Source: Streptomyces taklimakanensis (GTDB lineage Bacteria; Actinomycetota; Actinomycetes; Streptomycetales; Streptomycetaceae). From it: a stretch of 64,000 nt of DNA. The stretch lies in the NCBI RefSeq assembly GCF_009709575.1, contig NZ_WIXO01000001.1:1178001-1242000 (forward strand), read 5' to 3'. Under the pieces are notes generated by a model. The model saw only the letters and a program-made list of their open reading frames with translations, was not told the origin of the DNA and made no database searches. The number at the start of each line of letters is the position of its first letter. The stretch's first letter is position 1. A program made the position numbers and the translations under genes. Positions 28,869-37,267 of this stretch are shown here, piece after piece.

Positions 28869-29690
28869 ATGAACCAAGACACCGAACCAGAGGTCACCCG
28901 CCGCCACAGCGGCGCCGCGGAGAGCAGCCGGGCCAGCCGCGGCTGGTGGGACCGGAACGCGGACGACTACCAGCGCGAGCACGGCGACTTCCTCGGCGAC
29001 GACCGCTTCGTGTGGGGCCCGGAGGGCCTGGACGAGGAGGAGGCCGGCCTCCTGGGCCCGGCGGAGGCACTGGCCGGCCGGTCGGTGCTGGAACTCGGGG
29101 CCGGAGCGGCCCAGTGCTCGCGCTGGCTGGCCTCGCGCGGCGCGCGACCGGTGGCGCTGGACATCTCCCACCGACAGCTCCAGCACGCCCTGCGCATCCG
29201 GGAGACCTCCCCGACGTCGTCGGCGTTCCCCCTGGTCCAGGCCGACGCCGGCGCCCTGCCCTTCGCCGAGGGCTCCTTCGACCTGGCGTGTTCGGCCTAC
29301 GGGGCGCTGCCCTTCGTCGCCGATCCGGTGCGGGTGCTGCGCGAGGTGCGCCGGGTGCTGCGGCCGGGCGGACGCTGGGTGTTCTCGGTGACGCACCCGA
29401 TCCGTTGGGCGTTCCCCGACGAGCCCGGTCCCGAAGGACTGACGGTCGCCGCCTCCTACTTCGACCGCACTCCCTACGTGGAGCAGGACGACCGGGGACG
29501 GGCCGTCTACGTCGAGCACCACCGCACGCTCGGGGACCGGGTCCGCGACCTCGTCGCCGCCGGCTTCCGCCTGGTGGACCTGGTGGAACCGGAGTGGCCC
29601 GGGTGGAACCACCGGGAGTGGGGCGGCTGGTCGCCGCTGCGCGGACGTCTGATCCCCGGAACGGCGATCTTCGTCTGCGAGCGCGACTGA
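28869..29690 (+). CDS. Class I SAM-dependent methyltransferase
   Basis: A 273-aa Methyltransf_11-type enzyme: SRGWWDRNADDYQREHGDFLGDDRF (cap helix with a W-x-x-x-A-x-x-Y motif), VLELGAGAAQCSRWL (SAM motif I), QADAGALPFAEGSFDLACSAYGALPF (motifs II/post II) and VRRVLRPGGRWVFSVTHPIRWAF. It resembles small-molecule methyltransferases, but the acceptor is unknown. I chose the ATG at 28869 (MNQDTEPEV) over the upstream in-frame start at 28836. In the Streptomyces gene order I remember, a methyltransferase divergent from rpsA is conserved. Confidence 0.9.
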   Translation: MNQDTEPEVTRRHSGAAESSRASRGWWDRNADDYQREHGDFLGDDRFVWGPEGLDEEEAGLLGPAEALAGRSVLELGAGAAQCSRWLASRGARPVALDISHRQLQHALRIRETSPTSSAFPLVQADAGALPFAEGSFDLACSAYGALPFVADPVRVLREVRRVLRPGGRWVFSVTHPIRWAFPDEPGPEGLTVAASYFDRTPYVEQDDRGRAVYVEHHRTLGDRVRDLVAAGFRLVDLVEPEWPGWNHREWGGWSPLRGRLIPGTAIFVCERD

Positions 29691-29731
29691 GCGGCGGGCC
29701 GGGAACCGGCCGGGGGACGCGCCCCTCCCAG

Positions 29732-29795
29732 GAGGGCTGGGGGGATTGAGGGAGCTGGGGGGACCGGGGGAACCGGGGGGACTGGGAGGATGGGG
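29732..29795 (+). repeat. G-run tract upstream of hrpB (potential G-quadruplex)
   Basis: Eight runs of two to six G residues in 64 nt, such as TGGGGGGATTGAGGGAGC and GGGGGGACCGGGGGAACC, end at the hrpB ribosome site. The units are imperfect repeats of 10-12 nt. Confidence 0.75.
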
Positions 29796-29797
29796 AC

Positions 29798-32389
29798 ATG
29801 CCCCAGCGGACCGACGCCCTTCGGCACCTGCCCGTGCGTTCCTGCCTGCCCGCCCTCTCCTCCGCCCTGGAGGAGTACGGCGCGGCGGTGCTGTGCGCAC
29901 CCCCGGGCACCGGCAAGACCACCCTCGTACCGCTCGCCCTGGCCGGGCTGGACGGCCCGGCGGAGGCGGCCGGCCCCGGTTCCGTACGGCGCGTGCTGGT
30001 GGCCGAGCCGCGCCGCATCGCGGTGCGGGCCGCGGCCCGTCGGATGGCGTGGTTGCTGGGCGAGGAGGTGGGCGACCGGATCGGGTTCACCGTGCGCGGG
30101 GAGCGCGTGGTGGGTCCGCGGTGCGCGGTGGAGGTGGTGACCACCGGCGTGCTGCTCCAGCGCCTCCAGCGCGACCCCGAGCTGCCCGGAGTGGACGTGG
30201 TGGTGCTCGACGAGTGCCACGAACGCCATCTGGACGCGGACACCGCCGCGGCGTTCCTGCTGGACGTGCGGGCGGCGCTGCGCCCGGAGCTGCGCCTGGT
30301 CGCGGCCTCGGCCACCACCGACGCCGAGGCCTGGGCGCGGCTGCTGGACGCCCCCGTGGTGGAGTCCCCCGGCGCGGCGCACCCGGTGCGGGTGGTGTGG
30401 GCGCCTCCCCCCGGCCTTCGTCCGGTGCGCCCCACCCACGGCCTGCGGGTGGACCCGGCGCTGCTGGAGCACGTCGCGGCCGTGGTGCGGCGGGCGCTGC
30501 GCGAGGAGGACGGTGACGTGCTGTGCTTCCTGCCCGGCGTCGGCGAGATCGCGAGGGTGGCCGAACGGTTGGAGGGCGGCGGTTGGGACGACGTGGACGC
30601 CGATGTGCTCCGAGTGCACGGGCGCGCTCCGGCCGCCGTCCAGGACGCGGTGCTGTCCGGGGGCGGTGAACGGCGCCGGGTGGTGCTGGCCACTTCGGTC
30701 GCCGAGTCCAGCCTGACCGTACCGGGGGTGCGGGTGGTGGTGGACTCGGGCCTGACCCGCGAGCCGCGCACCGACCACGCCCGGGGCCTGGGCGCCCTGG
30801 TGACGGTACGGGTCTCGCGGGCGTCGGCGCGGCAGCGCGCGGGCCGGGCCGGCCGCGAGGGACCGGGCGTGGTCTACCGCTGCTGGCCGGAGGCCGAACA
30901 CGACCGGCTGCCGCGCTTCGGCTCCCCCGAGATCGCGGTCGCGGACCTCACCGCTTTCGCCCTGCGCGCCGCCTGCTGGGGCGATCCGGACGCCCGCGGC
31001 CTGGCGCTGCCCGACCCGCCCCCGGACGGTGCGATGGCCGCGGCCCACGAGGTGCTGCGCGCGATCGGCGCGGTGGACGGGGCGGGGCGGGCCACCGGAC
31101 GCGGGACGGCGATGGCGGCCCTCGGCCTGCACCCCCGGCTGGCACGCGCCCTGCTGGACGGCGCGCCCCTGGTGGGGGCGCGCCGGGCGGCCGAGGTGGT
31201 GGCGCTGTTGAGCGAGGAGCCACCGCGGGAGTACGGCGACGAGGTGGCGGCCGTGTGGCGCGCCGCGCGCCGCGGCGGCGACGCCTACGCCACCCGCTGG
31301 CGCCGGGAGGCGCGTCGCCTCGAGGGCGCCCTGCTCGGGGGCGTCCCCGGCGGCGTCCCCGGTCGGAGGGGAACCGCGGACACGGCCGACGACGCGGCCG
31401 CGGGGATGCTGGTGGCCCTCGCCTTCCCCGAACGGGTGGCCCGCTCGCGCGGCGAGCGCACGTTCCTGATGGCCTCCGGCACCCGGGCCGAGGTCGCCCC
31501 CGGTTCCGGGTTGCGCGACGCCCCGTGGCTGGCGGTCGCCGTCGCGGACCGGCCGGTCGGGTCGGCCACCGCACGGGTGCGGCTGGCCGCGGTGGTCGAC
31601 GAGGACACGGCGCGGGAGGCCGCGGGTGCGCTGTACGCGGACACCGAGGAGATCTTCTGGTCCACCGGGCGGCGCGACGTCGTGGCCCGCCGCGTGGAAC
31701 GGCTGGGCGCCGTCGAGCTGTCCTCGCGCCCGATCCGGGACCCCGACCCCGCGCTGGTGCGCACGGCCCTGTTGGACGGGGTGCGGCGTGAGGGCGTGGG
31801 ACTGCTGCGCTGGACGCGGGAGGCGGTGTCACTGCGGCAGCGGCTGGCCTTCCTCCACCGGGAACTGGGCGAGCCGTGGCCGGACGTGTCCGACGAGGCG
31901 CTGCTCGCGCGGGTGGACGAGTGGCTAGGCGGGGCGCTGGGCACGGCACGGCAACGGGCCGACCTGGAACGCGTGGACGCCGGGCGGCTGTTGGACGCCC
32001 TGCTGCCGTGGACGACCGGTCAGGCCGCCCGGTTGGGGGAACTGGCACCGGAGCGGATCGAGGTGCCCTCGGGTTCGCGGATACGGGTGGACTACGGCGG
32101 GGAGCGGCCGGTGCTCGCGGTCAAACTGCAGGAGCTGTTCGGCTGGCGGGAGGCGCCCCGACTGGCGGACGGTCGGGTGCCGCTGCTCGTGCACCTGCTG
32201 TCGCCCGCGGGGCGGCCCGCCGCCGTGACCGCGGACCTGGCGTCGTTCTGGCGCGACGGCTACCGCTCGGTGCGGGCGGAACTGCGCGGGCGCTACCCCA
32301 GACACCCCTGGCCCGAGGACCCGCTGACCGCGGAGCCGACGGGACGCACGACCGCCGCGGCGCGCGGGGCGGCCGAGCGGGGGCGCTGA
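29798..32389 (+). CDS. hrpB: ATP-dependent RNA helicase HrpB
   Basis: An 863-aa DEAH-box SF2 helicase of the HrpB family. Motif I is APPGTGKTT (residues 34-42), motif II DECHERH (138-144, the DEAH variant), motif III ASATT, motif VI QRAGRAGREGPG, then helicase-associated domains and the HrpB C-terminal region (FGWREAPRLADGRVPLLVHLLSPAGRPAAVTADLASFWRDGY). The cellular role in bacteria is poorly known; HrpB mutants in other species have mild or no phenotype. ATG 29798 follows GGAGG at the end of a striking G-rich tract. The gene is convergent with the transglycosylase gene. Confidence 0.94.
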   Translation: MPQRTDALRHLPVRSCLPALSSALEEYGAAVLCAPPGTGKTTLVPLALAGLDGPAEAAGPGSVRRVLVAEPRRIAVRAAARRMAWLLGEEVGDRIGFTVRGERVVGPRCAVEVVTTGVLLQRLQRDPELPGVDVVVLDECHERHLDADTAAAFLLDVRAALRPELRLVAASATTDAEAWARLLDAPVVESPGAAHPVRVVWAPPPGLRPVRPTHGLRVDPALLEHVAAVVRRALREEDGDVLCFLPGVGEIARVAERLEGGGWDDVDADVLRVHGRAPAAVQDAVLSGGGERRRVVLATSVAESSLTVPGVRVVVDSGLTREPRTDHARGLGALVTVRVSRASARQRAGRAGREGPGVVYRCWPEAEHDRLPRFGSPEIAVADLTAFALRAACWGDPDARGLALPDPPPDGAMAAAHEVLRAIGAVDGAGRATGRGTAMAALGLHPRLARALLDGAPLVGARRAAEVVALLSEEPPREYGDEVAAVWRAARRGGDAYATRWRREARRLEGALLGGVPGGVPGRRGTADTADDAAAGMLVALAFPERVARSRGERTFLMASGTRAEVAPGSGLRDAPWLAVAVADRPVGSATARVRLAAVVDEDTAREAAGALYADTEEIFWSTGRRDVVARRVERLGAVELSSRPIRDPDPALVRTALLDGVRREGVGLLRWTREAVSLRQRLAFLHRELGEPWPDVSDEALLARVDEWLGGALGTARQRADLERVDAGRLLDALLPWTTGQAARLGELAPERIEVPSGSRIRVDYGGERPVLAVKLQELFGWREAPRLADGRVPLLVHLLSPAGRPAAVTADLASFWRDGYRSVRAELRGRYPRHPWPEDPLTAEPTGRTTAAARGAAERGR

Positions 32390-32412
32390 CGCCGCCCCAC
32401 GGTGGTCGGGCC

Positions 32413-32458
32413 CCGGCGGCCCGGGCCCCGGACCGCCTGCCGGGACCCGGGCCGCCGG
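32413..32458. terminator. Bidirectional terminator, hrpB / transglycosylase
   Basis: Perfect 13-bp stem CCGGCGGCCCGGG (32413-32425) with 32446-32458, 20-nt loop, abutting the stop codon of the minus-strand gene. Confidence 0.7.
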
Positions 32459-34081
32459 TCAGTCCTCCGGGCGGCCGTGGACGGTGGCCTCGACGGACGG
32501 GGCGGGAGTCCCGTCCCGCTCCCCCTCACCGTCCCGTTCCTCCTGCCGCTCGTCCTCGGTGCTCTCGTCCTCGGTGCTCTCGTCCTCGGTGCTCTCGTCC
32601 TCCGGCTCCTCGCAGGGCTCCTCGGACTCCTCGGACTCCTCCGGCTCCTCACCGGGCTCCGGGTCCCCGGTCGGCGTGGGAGACGGCGTTGCGGTGGGCG
32701 TCTCGGAAGGAGCCGGCACCTCGGTCTCGGACGGCGAGGGCGAGGGCTCATCGGGTTCCGCCGGGCAGGTGGGCGTGGGCTCCGGCTCCTCACCGGGCTC
32801 CTCCGGCTCCTCACCGGGCTCCTCCGGCTCCTCACCGGGCTCCTCCGGCTCCTCACCGGGCTCCTCCGGCTCCTCACCGGGCTCCTCCGGCTCCTCACCG
32901 GGCTCCTCCGGCTCCTCACCGGGCTCCTCCGGCTCCTCACCGGGCTCCTCCGGCTCCTCGCCAGGCTCCTCCGGCTCCTCGCCAGGCTCCTCCGGCTCCT
33001 CACCGGGCTCCTCCGGCTCCTCGGACCCAGGGGGTTCCGGAGTCTGGGTGCCGGTCCCGGGGGAGCCGGAGGGCGGCCGGGGGCTGATGGTGCCCCCCAC
33101 GGAGACGGACGGCTGCGGCGACGGGGTGCGGTCGCCCTCGCCCTGGCCGTTCTTGCCCTTGCCGTCGGCGTCGTCCTTCGCTCCGCCGGCCCCGCTCCCG
33201 GGGCGCGTGGTGGAGTCGGTGACCGGTTCGGCGCTCGGCTTCGCCGGCCGCGACTCGTTGCCCGCGCCGGGGCTCTCGGGCAGCACACCCTCGCCGTCGG
33301 GCACCTCGTGGACGCCCTTGCGGTAGAACTCCAGCCAGGACAGCACGGTCCGCAGGTATTCCCGCGACTGGTTGTAGCTGAGGATGGCCTGTTCCAGGTC
33401 GGCCCGCTTTGACAGGTCCCTGCCGCCCGCGCACAGGTAGCGTCCGGCGGCGAGTGTCGCGTCGTAGATGTTGTTGGGGTCCTCGCGGCCGTCACCGTTG
33501 CCGTCCGCTCCCCAGCCGGCCCAGGTGGAGGGGATGAACTGCATGGGTCCGACAGCCCGGTCGTACCGGGTGTCACCGTCGTACGCGCCGTTGTCGGTGT
33601 CCGATATGTGCGCGAAGCCCACGCCGTTGAGAGGCGGGCCGAGGATCGGTTTGAGGGTGGTGCCCTCGGAGTCGACCGCGCCGCCGCGCGCCTGCCCGGA
33701 CTCCACCTTGCCGATCGCGGCGAGGAGTTGCCAGGGGAGGTTGCAGCCGGGCCGCTCGTCCCGCAGAGCCCTCTCCGCCTTCTTGTAGGCGGCCAGGACG
33801 GTGGCGGGGATGCCCGACTCGGTCGGGCCGACGACGTCCGGCAGGTCGTTGGAGGCATCCGGCTCGTCCGGCTTGACCAACGGCGGAAGTTCGGTGTGGT
33901 ACGGCGAGTTGCCGTCGGCGGGGACGTCGGGGGAGGGGGAGGCGGCGGTGTCTCTGCCGCCGGGTTGTTGGACGAGTTCCACGCCGGGCCCCTGCGACGC
34001 GGTGAGCGCGGCCATCGCCGCCGCAGCCACCGCGGTGCCGGTCACGCCCCTACGGACCCTGCCCACGAGCCGACCCGCCAT
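32459..34081 (-). CDS. Secreted lytic transglycosylase with Glu/Pro repeat tail
   Basis: A 540-aa exported protein. A short basic N-terminus and hydrophobic segment (GVTGTAVAAAAMAALTAS) are followed by a soluble SLT_2-type lytic transglycosylase domain (about 85-265) with catalytic Glu127 in AAIGKVESGQARGG, then GPMQFIPSTWAGWGADGNGDGREDPNN and SYNQSREYL. Lytic transglycosylases cleave peptidoglycan with anhydro-ring formation. The C-terminal half is low complexity: about eleven tandem EEPEEPG heptads (residues about 354-432), a Pro/Thr/Ser stretch and DESTE repeats. No LysM or other cell-wall domain is seen, so the acidic tail may itself bind or span the wall. The ATG at 34081 follows GGAGGG. 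Confidence 0.88.
   Translation of the reverse strand: MAGRLVGRVRRGVTGTAVAAAAMAALTASQGPGVELVQQPGGRDTAASPSPDVPADGNSPYHTELPPLVKPDEPDASNDLPDVVGPTESGIPATVLAAYKKAERALRDERPGCNLPWQLLAAIGKVESGQARGGAVDSEGTTLKPILGPPLNGVGFAHISDTDNGAYDGDTRYDRAVGPMQFIPSTWAGWGADGNGDGREDPNNIYDATLAAGRYLCAGGRDLSKRADLEQAILSYNQSREYLRTVLSWLEFYRKGVHEVPDGEGVLPESPGAGNESRPAKPSAEPVTDSTTRPGSGAGGAKDDADGKGKNGQGEGDRTPSPQPSVSVGGTISPRPPSGSPGTGTQTPEPPGSEEPEEPGEEPEEPGEEPEEPGEEPEEPGEEPEEPGEEPEEPGEEPEEPGEEPEEPGEEPEEPGEEPEEPGEEPEEPGEEPEPTPTCPAEPDEPSPSPSETEVPAPSETPTATPSPTPTGDPEPGEEPEESEESEEPCEEPEDESTEDESTEDESTEDERQEERDGEGERDGTPAPSVEATVHGRPED
32545..32600. repeat. 15-bp tandem repeat encoding DESTE
   Basis: GTCCTCGGTGCTCTC-type units repeat about three times in the coding strand's 3' part of the transglycosylase gene and encode TEDES/DESTE. 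Confidence 0.7.
32785..33020. repeat. 21-bp tandem repeat (about 11 copies) encoding EEPEEPG
   Basis: The plus-strand unit is CTCACCGGGCTCCTCCGGCTC, nearly identical in all copies, with two copies reading GCCAGG instead of ACCGGG. Eleven units were counted from 32785 to 33020. Confidence 0.9.
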
Positions 34082-34374
34082 CCGACCAGACCCTCCACGC
34101 TGATGCCTCACGCCGGCACGACGGTTCGCGCGCGCCGGATCCCACGTGTTTCGTTGTGTGCCCCGGTGCCCCGGTGCCGCACCGTGTGCCCGCCGCTCGT
34201 CCCGACCCCCGTGCGGGTGACAACGATCGTGACACTACGGCAACTTCGGCACCTGTTCCACCACCTCCGTCCAGGACGCCCGGGTGGGCATCCCGGTTCC
34301 ACCGGACGTCCACGGAGGTTCACCGTTCCGCCATACGTGCCCGATGGACACGGTGACGGGTCACGGGCCGAAGT
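34082..34374. other. Upstream region of the transglycosylase gene, between its start and the polA terminator
   Basis: About 290 nt of slightly lower GC sequence. It must carry the transglycosylase promoter (read on the minus strand); no box pair stood out. ACAACGATCGTGACAC at 34219-34234 is the only AT-richer block. Nothing else seen. Confidence 0.45.
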
Positions 34375-34417
34375 CCGGGCGGCGCACGACGGTCGTCGAC
34401 CGTCGTGCGCCGCCCGG
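34375..34417 (-). terminator. polA terminator
   Basis: Perfect 20-bp stem (34375-34394 with 34398-34417) with a GTC triloop, 20 nt after the polA stop. One of the strongest hairpins in the window. Confidence 0.85.
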
Positions 34418-34437
34418 TCCCCGGCCTCGGAGCCTCC

Positions 34438-37176
34438 TCAGTGGGCGGCGTTCTCCCAGTTCTCCCCGGAGCCCACGGACACGTCCAGCGGCGCTCGCAG
34501 CTCGACGGCCCCGGCCATCTCCCGGCGCACCAGCTCCTCCACCGCCTCCCGTTCCCCGGGGGCGACCTCCAGCACGATCTCGTCGTGCACCTGGAGCAGC
34601 ATCCTCGAACGCAACTTCTCCTCGGTCAGCGCGCGGTCCACCTTCAGCATCGCGATCTTCACGATGTCCGCGGCGGTGCCCTGGATCGGGGCGTTGAGCG
34701 CCATCCGCTCGGCCATCTCACGGCGCTGCCGGTTGTCGCTGTTGAGGTCGGGCAGGTAGCGGCGGCGACCGAGGATGGTGGAGGTGTAGCCGGTGGCCCG
34801 CGCCTCCTCCACCACCCGGTGCAGGTAGTCGCTGACCCCTCCGAAGCGCTCGAAGTAGGCGTCCATCAGCCTGCGCGCCTCGTCGGGCGTGATGCCGAGC
34901 TGCTGTGACAGGCCGAAGGCCGACAACCCGTAGGCCAGCCCGTACGACATGGCCTTGATCTTGCGGCGCATCTCCGGATCCACCCGGTCCTTGGGCACGC
35001 CGAAGACCTGGGACGCGGCGGTGGTGTGCAGGTCCTCGCCGGAGGTGAACGCCTCGATCAGGCCCTCGTCCTCCGAGAGGTGCGCCATCACGCGCAGTTC
35101 GATCTGGCTGTAGTCGGCCGTCAGCAGCGACTCGTAGCCCTCACCGACGACGAAGCCGCGGCGGATGGCCCGGCCCTCGTCGGTGCGGACCGGGATGTTC
35201 TGCAGGTTGGGGTCGGTCGAGGACAGCCGCCCCGTCGCGGCGACCGTCTGGTTGAAGGTGGTGTGGATGCGGCCGTCGGCGGCGATCGTCTTGATCAGGC
35301 CCTCGACGGTGGTGCGCAGCTTGGACTGCTCGCGGTGGCGCAGCATGATCACCGGCAGCTCGTGCTCGGTCCGCGTCGCCAGCCAGGCCAGCGCGTCGGC
35401 GTCCGTGGTGTAGCCCGTCTTGGTCCGCTTCGTCTTCGGCAGGCCCAGCTCGCCGAAGAGCACCTCCTGCAACTGCTTGGGCGAACCGAGGTTGAACTCG
35501 TGCCCCACCGACGTGTGCGCCTCGCGCACCGCCTGCTGGACCGCCGCGGCGAACTGCTGCTCCATGTTCTCCAGCCACGCCCGGTCGGCGGCGATGCCCG
35601 CCCGCTCCATCCGCGCCAGCAGTTCGGAGGTCGGCAGCTCCACGTCCTTCAGCAGATCGGCCGCGCCCACCTGTTCGAGCCGCCCCGCCAGGGCGTCGCC
35701 CAGGTCCAGGATGGTGCGGGCCCGTCCCATCAGGGCGTCCGCCTCGGCCTCCTCGTCGGCACCGAGGGTCAGTTGCCCGCTCGCCTCGGCGGTACGGGCC
35801 GGCTCGCGCCCCAGGAACTCCACCGACAGCGCGTCCAGCGCGAAGGAACGCCGGCCCGGCTGCACCAGGTAGGCGGCCAGCGCGGTGTCCATCACCACCC
35901 CGTCGAACCGCCAGCCGTGCTCGGCGAAGACCCTCATCACGGCCTTGGCGTCGTGCACGACCTTCGGGCGGCCGGCGTCGGCGCTCCACGCGGCGAACGC
36001 CTTCTCGTCGGCCTCGTCCAGCCGCGTCGGATCGAACCAGGCGGCCGGGCCGGCGGCCGTGGCCAGGGCGACCTCGGTGACGCCGCCCGCGCCCAGCTTC
36101 CAGGCGTCGACGGTGGCCAGCCCCAGCGGCCCGGAACCGGGTGCGGCGTGTTCCGCCAGCCACGGCGCCAGCTCGCCCGTGTCCAGGACCGTGCCGTCGA
36201 TCTCGACGCCTTCCTCCGGGGCGGTCTCCTCCGTGGTCGCGCCCGGATCGACGGCGTACAGCCGGTCGCGGAAGCCGGTGTTGCGGAACTCCAGCGCGTC
36301 GAGCACCGTCTCCAGCGCCGCGCGGTCGTACGGCACGCGCTCCAGGTCGGCCGGGCCGGCGGACAGCTCCACGTCGTGCACCAGGGCCGTCAGTCGGCGG
36401 TTGAGGCGGACGCCCTCCAGGTGCTCGCGCAGCTTCTCGCCGACCTTGCCCTTGACCTCGTCGGCCCGTTCCAGCAGCTCGGCCAGGCTGCCGAACTGCC
36501 TGATCCACTTCGCGGCCGTCTTCTCCCCCACGCCGGGGATGCCGGGCAGGTTGTCCGACGGGTCGCCGCGCAGCGCGGCGAAGTCCGGGTACTGCTCGGG
36601 GGTGAGGCCGTACTTCTCCTCCACCTTCTCGGGCGTGAAGCGCGTCAGCTCCGACACCCCCCGGGTGGGGTACAGCACCGTGGTCGACTCGTTGACGAGT
36701 TGGAAGGAGTCGCGGTCGCCGGTGACGATCGAGACCCGGAAGCCCTCCGCCACCGCCTGTGTGGCCAAGGTGGCGATGACGTCGTCCGCCTCGAACCCCT
36801 CCACCGCGAACCGCCGCACGTTCATCGCGTCCAGCAGCTCGCCGATCAGCTCCACCTGTCCCTTGAAGCTGTCCGGCGTCTTGGACCGGTTCGCCTTGTA
36901 GTCGGCGAACTCCTGCGAACGCCAGGTGACGCGGGAGACGTCGAAGGCGACCGCCAGGTGGGTGGGCTCCTCGTCGCGCAGGGTGTTCGCCAGCATCGAG
37001 GCGAATCCGTACACGGCGTTCGTCGGCTGCCCCGTGGTGGTGGAGAAGTTCTCCTCGGGGAGCGCGAAGAACGCCCGGTAGGCGAGGGAGTGCCCGTCCA
37101 GCAGGAGCAGGCGCTTCTCGGCGGGCGTGGACGGATCCGTCGGTGCTGGGGTCGCTGTCGATGCTTTGTTGGCCAC
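34438..37176 (-). CDS. polA: DNA polymerase I
   Basis: A 912-aa family A polymerase with three domains. The 5'-nuclease (about 1-300) shows LLLDGHSLAYRAFFALP, VEGFEADDVIATLA and VTGDRDSFQLV. The 3'-5' exonuclease-like domain (about 325-500) lacks the D-x-E carboxylates, reading ATVDAWKLG where motif I should be, as I recall for other actinobacterial PolA proteins. The polymerase domain has motif A DYSQIELRVMAHLS, motif B RRKIKAMSYGLAYG and motif C QVHDEIVLEV. It fills gaps in excision repair and removes Okazaki primers. The GTG at 37176 starts 6 nt from a 23-nt inverted repeat shared with the divergent molybdoenzyme promoter. Confidence 0.97.
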   Translation of the reverse strand: MANKASTATPAPTDPSTPAEKRLLLLDGHSLAYRAFFALPEENFSTTTGQPTNAVYGFASMLANTLRDEEPTHLAVAFDVSRVTWRSQEFADYKANRSKTPDSFKGQVELIGELLDAMNVRRFAVEGFEADDVIATLATQAVAEGFRVSIVTGDRDSFQLVNESTTVLYPTRGVSELTRFTPEKVEEKYGLTPEQYPDFAALRGDPSDNLPGIPGVGEKTAAKWIRQFGSLAELLERADEVKGKVGEKLREHLEGVRLNRRLTALVHDVELSAGPADLERVPYDRAALETVLDALEFRNTGFRDRLYAVDPGATTEETAPEEGVEIDGTVLDTGELAPWLAEHAAPGSGPLGLATVDAWKLGAGGVTEVALATAAGPAAWFDPTRLDEADEKAFAAWSADAGRPKVVHDAKAVMRVFAEHGWRFDGVVMDTALAAYLVQPGRRSFALDALSVEFLGREPARTAEASGQLTLGADEEAEADALMGRARTILDLGDALAGRLEQVGAADLLKDVELPTSELLARMERAGIAADRAWLENMEQQFAAAVQQAVREAHTSVGHEFNLGSPKQLQEVLFGELGLPKTKRTKTGYTTDADALAWLATRTEHELPVIMLRHREQSKLRTTVEGLIKTIAADGRIHTTFNQTVAATGRLSSTDPNLQNIPVRTDEGRAIRRGFVVGEGYESLLTADYSQIELRVMAHLSEDEGLIEAFTSGEDLHTTAASQVFGVPKDRVDPEMRRKIKAMSYGLAYGLSAFGLSQQLGITPDEARRLMDAYFERFGGVSDYLHRVVEEARATGYTSTILGRRRYLPDLNSDNRQRREMAERMALNAPIQGTAADIVKIAMLKVDRALTEEKLRSRMLLQVHDEIVLEVAPGEREAVEELVRREMAGAVELRAPLDVSVGSGENWENAAH

Positions 37177-37181
37177 GCCCC

Positions 37182-37260
37182 GATCCTGCCACGCGCCGCC
37201 GACAATCCCTCCCGGGCGCCCTCGGGCCCATGTCGCATGTCGGCGACGCGTGGCAGGATC
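37182..37260. repeat. 23-nt inverted repeat (one mismatch) across the polA / fdhF-like divergent promoter
   Basis: The left arm is 37182-37204 and the right arm 37238-37260, with 22 of 23 positions complementary and a 33-nt spacer. GATCCTGCCACGCG and CGCGTGGCAGGATC are the outer ends. Each arm lies directly beside one start codon. Confidence 0.9.
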
Positions 37261-37267
37261 ACTCCCC

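Noticed and set aside
32785..33020. CRISPR array
   Set aside because: The 21-bp units are directly adjacent without spacers and lie in frame in a coding sequence; this is a protein repeat.
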